Source: Streptomyces nigra (GTDB lineage: Bacteria > Actinomycetota > Actinomycetes > Streptomycetales > Streptomycetaceae). From it: a stretch of DNA of 64,000 bases. The stretch lies in the NCBI RefSeq assembly GCF_003074055.1, contig NZ_CP029043.1, positions 7,494,501 to 7,558,500 of the forward strand. Reading direction: 5' to 3'. This document shows positions 17,343-29,300 of the stretch, piece by piece. The translations under genes and the position numbers were made by a program. Numbering within the stretch: position 1 is the first letter of the stretch; the number at the start of each line of letters is the position of its first letter. A model generated the notes under the pieces. The model did not search any database, was not told where the DNA came from, and saw only the letters and a program-made list of their open reading frames with translations.

Positions 17343-20300
17343 ATGAGCATCAAGGCATCGCCCGAGGTCAACGCGATGATCTTCATCCTCACCGGAGAGA
17401 AGCTCATCGACGCGGACGAGGACCTCGCCTACGAGAGCCGGCGGCCCTACTCCGGCCTGGGCCGTAAGGTGGACCGGCTGTCCTCGCTGATCGACAAGTC
17501 CATCCACGACATCGCCGAGGTGATGCCGGACGACCTGTCCAAGTCGTACGCCAAGGCGATGGGCATGCTCATCGACGACGGCGGCAAGAACTACCTGCGC
17601 GAGTTCGCCGAACAACTCGAGAAGATCGCCGAAGGCCGCCGCAAGACCTCCATGGACATCATGGAGTCCAAGTGGCAGGTCATCGCCGAGGTCATCCGGC
17701 TGCTCATCGAGATCGCCATCTACCTGGCGATGTCCTTCTTCACCGGCGGCGCCTCGGCCAGCCAGATCATGATGGCCAAGCTGCGCAGCCGCTTCCTCAT
17801 CCTGACCACGCTCAGCCATCTGCTCCAGCGGCTGCACCTGGCGCCCTCGCTGACCGAGGCGTTCGCCGAGGCGTTCACCACCTTCGCGGTGCGCCTGGCG
17901 ATGATGAACTTCGCGCCGAACGGCCGCCGTCCCGACGGCTTCGACTGGAACGACATCCTGAAGTCCGCCGCGTTCGGGGCCGCCGCGGGCTTCCTCACCA
18001 GCATCTTCGACGACATCGCGAAGAAGATCGTCAAGAGCTATGACACGAACTTCCTCAAGGACGGGTCCGACCTCGACTTCAAGCCCAACCCCGACCTCAA
18101 GAACACCCCGAACCCGGAGTTCGGCAACCACGGCCCCGGCCCCAAGCCGGACCCCGGCCCCAGTCCTACCCCGAAGGACCGGCCGGACCCCGGCCCGCAG
18201 GCGAACGGCCCGGACGGCGTCCCGCACACCCCGCCGCCGACCTTCCGGAACGACCCGCTGTCCTTCCGGAACAACCCGAACCTGTGGCGCAACAGCCAGA
18301 TCCTGCGCGACAACGCCGACCGACCCGGCGCACTGGCCGGGCACTACGGCATCAAGGGCACCTCCGACTTCCTCGCGGCCGGCGCCGGCGAAGCGCTCGC
18401 GGAGATCCTGATCAAGGGCGCCTTCGACGGTGACTGGTCCACGAGCTGGTCCACCTTCGTGGGCGCGGGCATCAGCAGCCAGGTCGAGGCCACGCTCACC
18501 GACACCGCCCTCAACAGCGGCGCCGAACTGCGCCACGTCATCGACAAGTTGCGCCACCAGCCGCCCACCGTCTCCACCGGCGGCACCGACACCCAGGACA
18601 CCGGCACCCGCGACACGGCCGACTCCTCGGACACGCGGGACGGCGAGGGCCCCGGCCGCACCGGCGGTGCCCCGGACACGGACCTCACGGGCGACACCGG
18701 CTCCCCGCGCACGCTCACGCCGGTCCGTACCGCGGACAGCCCACCGCCGTACACGAGCGCGGACCCCCCGCCCTACAGCCCCCAGGACCCCCCGGCGTAC
18801 ACCCCGGGCGCGCTGCCCGCGACGGCCGCCGAGAACGCCCTGTGGCAGCAGGTCCACAACGGCCCCGCCGACGTCCGTGAGCAGGCGCTGCACGACATCG
18901 CCGCCCTGCGCGGCGCCCAGTCGCCCGGCAGCACGGAGATCGACGTCCGCGACAACCTCCACGGCGCGCTCTCGCAGGTGCCCGAGGTCCGGGTGGTACC
19001 GCTCGGGGAGGGGCCCGCGCTCCAGGTCGCCGCCGACGAGGTCCGTCGGGCCCTGGACGGCTTCGGCACGGCGACGACGGTGGCGGACGTGGCCGGGGGG
19101 ACGGGTTCGCGGGACGTCGATGTCACCAGCGGTTCGAACCGGATCGTAGAGAACGGCACCGACGGCTTGGCCGGGCAGGGGGTTCCTGGCCAGGCCGGGG
19201 GCAGCCCCGTGGCGTCCAACTCCTCCCAGCAGGCACCCGGTTCCGGCACCGGCGGCGCCCGGCCGGGTGCTTCGCCCACGCCCGGGGCCACCCATACCCC
19301 CTCCGGCTCCCAGGCCTCCCACGGCTCCCAAACTCCCACCGGCCCGCGGGCCGAGGGCACGCGCACCCCGGACAGCACGACGGTTACGGTCGATCAACGC
19401 GTCGCGCAGGACGGCACGGTGGTCGCGGACGGTCCGCACCGCGCGCAGGACGGCACGACGGTTCAGGTCGGCCCGCAGGTCGCCCAGGACGGCTCCGCGC
19501 AGCCCTCCGTGACCACGGAGACCTCCGACTCCGCGGAGACCACATCCGCTCCGGTCGGCACCGCCTCCCCGGACACCTCCCAGGAGGCCGCGTTCCCCGC
19601 CGGGGCGCCCTCTTCCTCCGACGACGTCCTGACACCGGACCTGGACCTCAGTGGCGTTCCGCCGATCATGAGCACCGCCGGGTCGTACGCGGCTCCGCCG
19701 CTGACGATCGTCGTCTCGGAGGTCCCGCCCCCTACGGAGGGTTCGCCCGAGGCGACGGGCCTGCTGGACCGCGCCGGGGCGGACCGCGCCGTCGTCCTGG
19801 GGCCGGCGGTCACGGCCGACGGTGCGGGTCGGGCGCCCCGCACCGCCGTCGAGCTGACGCGGGAGGGTCCGGGCGCGCCGGTCCGCGTCCGTCCGCTCAC
19901 GAACTCAGTGCCCAGGCCGGACGGCACCACCACGAACACGGTCACCACGGAGACGGCCTTCCCCGGCGCGGACATCCTCGTGCCGCTGGCCGACGCGCTC
20001 GGCCCCGCACCTCGTCCCGCCACCGAGAGCACCACCACGACCACCACGACCGGCGGTCCGATGAGCGCAACCACCGCCCCGCCGCCCGAGAAGGTGCCCA
20101 CGGAGTCCGCGACGCCTCCGCGCGGCAAGGGAGCCGCCCTCGACCCCGGCGCCTCCGCCGTACCCCCGGCGGCCAAGCTCGTCACCCTGTCCCGCCCTTG
20201 GACGGAGACGGCCACCGACCTGCACCTCGAGTCGGGGCAGGCCGATGAAACCGGCGGCACCGCACCCGGCACCGCCGGCGGACGCGGGCCCGGGGCCGAC

Positions 20301-23300
20301 GGCACGCCGCCTCCACCCGCGTCACCGGACACACCCGTGGCCCAGCCGCCGCGAGGACGCGTCGTCGTGCGGCCGACGCGGAGCGCCGGGCACGAGGGGT
20401 CCCCTGACGACGGCGCCACACCGGCCCGCGCGACCGTGATCACCACCCTGGACGGCCACACGATCCCGCTCGGCCAGCTCCGCCGCTGGGTGCCGGAGAC
20501 CGCCGCGACACCGCGGCCGGGACGGGCCGTACGCACACTGACCGTCTCGCAGGACCCCGCCGACGACGGAACGCCGCGCGACACGGGCCGCCGGGGGCTG
20601 CTCGACCAGGACACCTTCCGCGGGGTGCGCACCACATCGGGCCCGACCCCGTCCGGTCCGGCCCGCACGGTGTTCACCGGCCCACCGACGGAGCTGCCCG
20701 GCGCGGGCACCGACGAGGGCGCCGACTACTTCGTGGGGCACGGCACCCCGCGCACCGTCACACTCGGCACCGACGCCGCCGCACACCCCGCCGTCAAGGT
20801 CAGCGGCGTGCAGCTCGGGGAGGTGCTCAAGTCCTGGGCGCGGGACGGCGACCGGTCGCGGCCCCTCGTGCTGTTCTCCTGCGAGACCGGGCGGCAGCCG
20901 CAGGTGGCGGGGCTGCCGGTGGCCCAGCACGTGGCGAACCGCACCGGACGGCCCGTGTACGCGCCGACCACGGAGGTCGGTACGGCCCGGGACGGGAACG
21001 GCGACGTCCGCGCGGTACTCACCGAGGGCACGGACGGGCCGGGACGCTGGCGGCTGTTCACCCCGGAGCCCGGCGGCGCCGACCTGGACGCTCTCGCCCG
21101 CGATGCCGGTCTGCACGCGGGCCCCGGCCCCGCCGACGCCTTCGTCCGGGCCCGTACCCTCCAGCAGATCCGGACCCTGCGTGACGTTCTCGGTCCGGAC
21201 GCCGAACAGCGGCCGGAGAACAAGGAGTTGCTCGCGGGGCTGGCGTACGTGGACGGTCTGCGCTGGCTGAACCCCGACACCGCCTCCCGCTACGGCGACG
21301 GCCGCATGACACCGGACCTGCTGCGCCGGATGGTCGGCGACCGGCCAAGTGCCGCGGTCGACCCGGCCACCGGACCGACGACCCACCAGTACACCGACTT
21401 CCTGCGCGCCGCCGCCGCATTGCGCGACTCCGCCACACCGGACACGACACTAGACGCCCTGCTGCCCCCGCCGCCTCCCGCGCTCCCGCCGGACACCCCG
21501 GTCTCCCCGGACGACGTGCGCGGGCTGACCTACGCGCCGTCCGCGCGGATCACCTGGTCCCTGTCCAGCACTCCGCTGCCGCTGTCCGAACTGGCGCTGA
21601 GCGCCGAGGACACCGCGGAACTCGCCCGGCGCAGGCCCGACCTCGCTCCGGCGCCGAGCCGCCCGGAGAGCCTCGCCGAGGACCTGACCCTGTTCAGCAA
21701 GGACGCCACGGGCACGGACGCCGTGCGGGCGGACGGCCGGACCTTCAGGCGGCTGGACACACCGGGCGGCGGGAACTGCCTGTTCCGGGCGCTGCTCGAC
21801 AGCGCGCGCGCCCACGAGGTCCCGCCCCATTGGGCGGCGCGCGACGTCGCCGGGCTGCGCGGCCTGCTGCGGGACCGGATCGCCGGCTCCGAACTGGCCG
21901 CCGCGGCGGCCGAGGCCACCCCGGACCCGGTGCTCGCCGTGGTGGACGACCTGCGCATGACCGCACTCGCCGGGGTGCGCGACCCCGACGCGCAGCGCAG
22001 GATCACCCAGCGCTGGAACGGCATCGCGGAGGCCGTCGTCGAGCACGGCGACGCCCGGCGCTGGCGGCGCGTCGTCAGGAACAGCCGCTACCCGCGGCTC
22101 GCCGAGATCGCGCCCACCCCGGACGACGCGCGCCGCCTCGGCACCGAGGGACTGGTCGCCGCGGCGGCCGAACACGCCGGGCTGTGGGCCTCTCCCTTCG
22201 CCGACGTGCTCCCGCAGGCGCTGGCCCACACCCTCGACCTCGACCTGCGTCTCGTCCAGGCCGACCCGCACGCACCGGCCACCACGCTCGTCACCCCCCT
22301 CCATCCCGGCGGCCGTGGCGGCACCCTGCACCTGGCCTACAACGGCACCGACCACTACGACGCCCTCGTCCCTGCCAGCGCCCCGATCGCCCCCGTACCC
22401 GACACCGTCACGACCCCCGAGCCCCCGGCCACCGCCGAGCCGGAGGGCGACGACCCCTTCGGCGCGTGGCTGCGCGCCATGGGCGGGATCACCGACCTCG
22501 ACAGCCCCCCCCCCCAGACCCCCGACCGGGGCGACCCGGTGCCGCTGGAGACGCAGCTCGAACGGCACCGCCCGGCCCGCCTGCTGACCGGACCGGACGC
22601 CCGCCCCCCGGGCCCACCGCCGCGCACCGTCACCTTCGAGGACGGCAGCCGGCTGCCGGCCGTCCTCATCGACCCGGCCGCCGACCCCGGCCCGGGCGAC
22701 GGCACCCCGGCGTCCCACGCGGACGGCACCCGCCGGAACCGGCCGACCGGCCTCTTCGCGGGCCCCGGCGTGCTCACCCTGCGCTCGCCCGAGCAGGTCG
22801 CCGAGGAGATCCTCGGGCAGCTGCCGAAGAAGCTCCGCGACCAGTTCGACGAGGCGGAACTGCTGCGCCTGCTGACCCACCAGCCCGCCGCCTTCACCGC
22901 CCCGCGCGGCGCACGCCTCGTGGGGCGGGAGAAGTCCGGCGTCGGCCACGAGATGACCGTCGAGGCCATCCCGTACCACCGCTGGGAACGCTTCTCCGAC
23001 GTGCACGGCGGTACCACCCGCGTGGACACCATGCGGCGCGGCCAGGCCGGCACGGGCGGCGGACGCAGCGTCGGCCACGGACGCCGGATCGCCGCCGCGC
23101 TGAGCATGGGCCCGCCGCTGAACTGGCTGCTGAAGATCGGCGTCTCACTGGGCTGGACCCGCCGCACCGACTACTCCCTGGGCACCCAGGCGTACGACCA
23201 GACCGAGCACCGCGCCCACGAGGGCTCGCACCTGCACCTGGACGACGTGCACTACCGGGTACGGGTGGAACGCGTCACCGAGGCACCGAAGACGCCTGGC

Positions 23301-26300
23301 CCGGCCGCCTCGTCCGCGACAGGACCGAACTGGCGGCGCAGCGAGGTGCACACCGCGCGGTTCGCCATGCGGGACGGCCTGAGCTGGCGCCTGCCGGACG
23401 ACCTCACCGTGCCGTTCAACGGCCCCCGCCGGGCCCCGCGGGCGCTCACCTTCCCGGACGGGACGGAGCCGCGGATGACGGATGTCACCGGACTGCACCT
23501 GGTGGACCCGCCCGAGGACGTCGCGCTCGCCCTGTCCGGTGCCCGGCCCGGCAGTTCCGCGCACCGCACCCTCGTCTCGTACGTCCGCCCGGGGCGGCTG
23601 CTCGCCCTGTTCGGCCGGTTCGCCGGGCCGGTCAGCGGACCCGAGCTGACCCGGGGGAGCGCCCTGCGTCCGCTGGGGCACCTCGTCGTGGAGCGGTCGA
23701 TCCCGCACCGCGCCACCCTGGTCGCCGAGTCGGTCAAGGCGGAGCTGCGCGACCTCACGCAGACCACGTACCAGAACGAGCGCGGTCACGTCCGCGACAC
23801 CCGCTTCGGCATCCAGATCACCGCGGGCCCCAACCACACCCTCGTCGGCCCGGAAACGGACGTACGCCTCCAGGGCGGGCCGCTGGTCCGGGCGGACCTC
23901 AGCTCCGGGCGCGGTCACCAGCTCGGCACCGACGCGGCCCGCAAGACCACCGGACGGCTGCGCAACCAGCCGGTCGCGCTCTACCGGGTGGAGCGCACCC
24001 TCATGGTGCGCAAGGCCGGCGAGCCGGCGTCCGCGGCGCGTCCGGTGCGTGTGGTGAGCCTGGACTGGATCTCCACCCAGGACGCACGCCGGCTCGCCGG
24101 CTGGGACAGCCGGACACCCGGACGGACCGGCCCCCACCCGGACGCCGAGCCGCCGGTGCCCTGGTACCTCACCCGCGAGGACCCGGTGCACCTGGGCGGC
24201 CAGGTCCGCGCCGAAGGCTTCCGCCCCGACCGCCCCGGAAACACCATGGCGACCGAGGGACAGACCCAGCCGCCGGACCGGACCCGGAACCAGGCCGGGC
24301 CCCCCGCCGCCCAGGATCCGCTGCGCGTCTTCGCGGACACCGTCCTCGACACGCTGCACCGCTCCTACCCGTCCCTCTTCGTCCCGCCGTCGATGCTGCG
24401 GCACCCGCGGCTGGCGCGCTTCTGGTACGGCGACGGCAGGATGCGGACCGCGCTGCACAACGACCGGCAGGTCCGCGAGGCCCTCAACCGGCCCACCCTG
24501 GCGCAGAGTCTGGACGACCTGACCACCACCGGTGTGCCGGTCACCCTCACCGAGGACGGCAAGGTGCGCCGCGGCCATCACACGCTGATCCTGCGAGCGA
24601 GACTCACCGACCGCCGCTTCGAGACCACCATGAGCGAACGCTCGCTGCGCAACGCGGTGATCGGCACCGAGGTGTCCGGTCAGGGCCAGCAGGCGTCCAC
24701 CACCCTGTCCGCGGGCATCGAGGTGGGCGTGTCCCCGCGCGACCACGACAAGGTGCCCGAGGCGGGGGTGCCGCGCCAGACCGGCAACGTGTCCGTGGGG
24801 GCCCGCTACGCCAGGACCGAACAGAAGGGCACCCGCAGCACGGCCGCGGTCACCCACGACCACCTGACCTTCCAGAACGGCGCCGACCTCTACAGCTACC
24901 AGGTGGAACTCGGCGCCTCCCTCGAAGGGCACCGGCGCCCGCGCGGCTGGGCCCGGCTCGTCTCGCTCGGCCTCCTCGGCGCCGGCGTCTTCGTCAGCAA
25001 GGCCGAGGAGCGGCCGCTGTTCCACCGGGGCAGCGAGACCGTGGGCCGCGTGGAACTCGCCGTGCCCGCCGCGCACGGCTCCGACCGGTACGCACCCGCC
25101 GACCCGCCGCCCGCCGGACCGGCACCGGCGGCCGCACCCGTACGGCTCTCCGCCGTCGAGGCCGACCAACTCCTCGACGGCACCCGCCCCCTGCCCAGAA
25201 CCGACTCGGCGGGGCAACGGCTCGTCCGCAGACTGCTGCGCGCCCCGCACGTGGTTCTCAGCACCGAAGGCGGCGCGCAGCGTCAGCAGTTGATGCAGGA
25301 CACCGCCGACCGCGCCTCCGGCACCTCCTGGCACGTCAGCGCGCCCGGCGCGCCGGTGCGCAGCGCACTGCGGCGGGCCATGGCCGACCTGCACGTGGCC
25401 GGCCAACTCGGCCAGTATCTCGGCCCGTTCGGCTCCCGGATCACCGGGCTGATCGGCGCAGGACCGCTCCAGACGCACTACCTGAAGGCCGCCGTCCGCG
25501 GCGAACTGGACAACCTGCGCGTCATGAGCGACCCGAAGGCGGCCAGCCTCGAAGCGACCCTCGGCAACGAGCACCGCGTGGCCGGCAGCGCGAGCACCGT
25601 GTCGCGCACCACCCTCGGCGTCCAGGGCGCCGACATGCCGCTCCAGCAGACCCCCGGCGGACCGGCCGTCGTCGGGTCCTACTCGACCGCACTCCAATAC
25701 GCCTGGGGCAAGGGCCGCAGCATCGCGCAGACCCTCACCCGGGGACGCAACACGACCCTCACCTACGCGGGCCGCATGTACCTGGTGGTCGCCGACACCG
25801 CCGAGACCATCGCCGTACGGGACCGCTGGACCGCGGCGATGGGCACCGTCGGCACCCGCGCCGGCACCGCGGTCGGCTCCGCCGCCGGACGGCTGTCCGG
25901 ACGACTCGGGCGCGCACTCGCCCCCCGGCGCGCCGCCGCCGCGCTGCACCGGGTGCGCGACGCGGTGATGTTCCATCTGCCCATGCAGGACGCCATCGAG
26001 GCCGGGCTCGCCCCGGACGGCCTGGGCACCACCACCCCGCGCAACCTCGGCCGGGGCTACCGCGTGCCCCCCTTCCTGCGCGGCCGCCGCTTCCCCGGAC
26101 ATCCCAGCGGCCAGCTCGACGCCAGTCATGCCGCCCAGCAGCTCATGGGGCGGATGGCGAGGATCGGCGTTCCCTCGCACGACCGGGAGCAGGTCCTGCA
26201 GCGGCTGTCCCCGGACTTCCTGCGCGCCCATCTGCACGAGCTGACGACCGACGGTATGACTCTGCCGGTGCGCCACCGCACCTGGCGGAACCCCAGCCGC

Positions 26301-29300
26301 CTGCCGGTCGGCGGCAGCCCCGCGCAGGTCCGGTTCAAGCTCACCCCGGTCACCACCACCGTCGAACGGCTGCGCACCGGCTTCGAGTTGGAGGACTATC
26401 GCACCACCGCCCGCGACGACTCCCACAGCACCTCCCAGGACCAGGGCGCCGACGTCACCCTCGCCACGGGCCAGCGCGCGGCGGAGAGCGGCATCCTCCT
26501 CGCCAACCCCTCGCTCCAGGGCACCGCCGCCAAGCAGCGCGCCGGCACCCGCACCGAGACCACCGGCAGCACCTCGATGCCGAACATCGCCACCACCCAG
26601 GCGCACGCCGAGATCGTCACCAGCTACGTGCTGACCGTCACCATGACCGACGCGACCGGTGATCTCCTGTCCCCGCGCGCCGTGGCGTCGGTCGGCACCC
26701 TCAACGAGATCGTCCCGGCCGGCCTGCTCACCCCCACCGACGACGGCACCGACGGCATGCTCACCGAGGAGGACGTGTCCGAACCCGAGCGCGCCGTGAG
26801 GATGCTGACCGCCGAACAGGCGCGCCCGCCGGGCATCGCCGCCTGGCGCACCGGCGACGACGGCACCGGCCGCGCCGACCCGGACGTACTGCCCTTCGAC
26901 GACCGCATCGGCTCCGGCATCCTCGCCGTGGACATCCGGGGCGCGGCCAACGTGCAGGACGCCCTGACCCTCGCCACCGCACGCGCCGACGGCCTCGGCG
27001 ACGGCGACCTGGGCCGCCGCCACACCGGTCACGTCCTCAGCGAACGCGTGCGCATGGCGCGCCTCACCCCGCTCACCGGTCCCGGCACCGCCCCCGCGCA
27101 GGCGCAGCAGGAGGCCACCACCCAGGTCGGCCTCACCGCCGGATTCCGGGAGGCCCTCGCCGCGAACGGCTCACAGCTCCCCGCCCAGGCGTCCGCCCGT
27201 CTCCTCGGCCAGTCCCACACCGCGGACTCCCGCCTCTACGCGAGGATGCACCGCGCCGGCGCCCGGCTCCTCGCCGTCGAGAACAAGCCGCGCATGGAGG
27301 CCATGCAGCGGTCGAAGACCTCCGACGCGCTGGAGGCCGGGATCACCGACAACGTCGAGGGCATGGTCGGTACGTCGCCGCTCGCGGGCAACAGCAACGC
27401 GGGTGTCACCAACCCGGGTGCCTCGGTACCCGTCGGCGGCGCGAACGACGGCACCGCCCTCAAGGGCACCGTCGACACCACCCTCGGCACGCATCTGAAG
27501 GTCGTCACCGACCGCAGCATGCTCTTCGCGATCCCGGTGAGCTGGCTGACCGTGGCCGAGGTGGACCACCACTTCACCGACAGCCGCCCGCTGCGGGCGC
27601 TCGGCAAGGCCGAGCGCGGACCGCGCGCCGCCGAGGCCGAGACCACCGCCCTGGTCTGGCTGCGCGAGGACATCGCCCGCGACTACGGCCTCCTGGACGA
27701 CACCACGTTCCCCGACGAGGTCGGCGCGGCCTGGGACGCCATGGCGAAGGCGGCCGGCGATCTCGCGGCGGCGGAGAAGGCCTACTACGACGCCCGGGCC
27801 CGGGCCCGCGAGACCTGGCTCGGCCTGAGCCCGCAGGAACAGGCGGTGCTCGGCGACGACGACCCCGACCGGCCGACCGTCCTGCCGCAGGCCGTGGCCC
27901 AGTCGCCGGCCGTCGCCGCCTGGCAGGCCGCGCGGGAGGAGGTCCGCCGCCGGCAGGCGCACACCGACTCCGCCGCCGCCGACCACCACCGCCTGCACCT
28001 CGCGGCCTCCCGTCTCACCGCCCACCACCAGGGCCGCGCATCCGTCCCGGTGCCGGACCGGGCGCAGGAGTACACCGAACCGGCCTGGCGCTCCGAGGCG
28101 CCCGAGCCGTACCGCATCGCCGACGCCACCGAGACGACCCCGCGCACCCTCACCTCGCCGGACGGCACGCTGGTGCGCGAGGTGCACGACATGCCGCACG
28201 ACGGCGCCTCGTTCTTCCACGCGCTGATCGCCGTCGCCCAGGACCGCGGCCGGCTGCCCCACCTCCTCGGCGCCGGCCTCGCGGCCCGGTTCACCGCCGC
28301 TCCCGGGGATCCGGCGATCACCGAACAGGCCGTCCGGGCCGCCCGCAACCGTCTCGCCTGGGAACTGGGCGAGAGCCGCAACGAGGACCTGCTCGACACC
28401 CTCGCCCTCGACGCCGCGGACGAATTCACCCAGGCGGAGCTCGACTTCGCGGGCGTGCGGCTGACCCCCGCGCAGCAGGCCGAGTTCGACGCGTTCGGCC
28501 GCCTCCCGCAGACGCTCTGGCCGACCTCGGGGCAACGGGTGGCCCTCGCGACGGCCGCCCTGCTCAGGCCCTTCACGAGCGAGCCGCCGCAGGGCGGCAC
28601 CGCGGCCGCGGACTCCGCACACCCCGCCCCGTCGGAACGCCGGGCCGGCGACCACGGCGGTGCCGACCTGCTGCCCGCCCTCGCCGCCCGGCTCCTCGGC
28701 ACGCCGGTGACGGTCGTGACCGGCGAGGGCCGCGAGCAGCGCTTCCTCCCGCACGGCACCGACCCGGCCGCCGTCGACCCGGCCACCGACCCCGTCCTCC
28801 TTGCCGCCGACGGCTACTTCCACGCCGCCCTGCCACCCGGCACCCCGGCCCCGGTCGTCACCCCGCTCCCGGCGACGCCGACCCCCTCGGCCACCGCCCC
28901 GGACGACGGCATCCCGGACCCCGCCCCGGCACACCGCAGCCACGCCACCCCGCCCTGGCACCCGCCCGCCGACAGCACCGGCCCGCGCTACCGGCTCGAC
29001 CGCGACGGCGTCCTCACCGCACCGGACGGCGCCACCCACACCCAGGGCACCCCCACCGGCCGCGGCAACGGCTTCTTCGGCGCGCTCTCCACCGCCCTGC
29101 AACACGCGGCCCGACAGCCCGGCCTGGACCGCCACGAGGCGGGACGACTGCGCCGGCGCGCCGACATGCCCCCCGCGCAGCTGATGCGCCTGAACGGCCT
29201 GCCAGGCTCTCGCGCCGAGCGCGACACGCTCTTCGCACCCCCGCCCCTCGTCGTCCGTCCCGGCGCGCCCGCACCGAGCCAGGACGCCCGCGACGCCCAC

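Noticed and set aside
19125..19145. GGTTCGAACC, which looks like a tRNA T-loop
   Set aside because: It lies inside the giant gene and there is no cloverleaf around it.
21830..26662. A 1610-codon open frame overlapping the giant gene in another frame
   Set aside because: Its product is Arg/Pro/Ala-rich with no motifs, while the main frame carries protease motifs. It is a shadow created by high GC and biased third positions.
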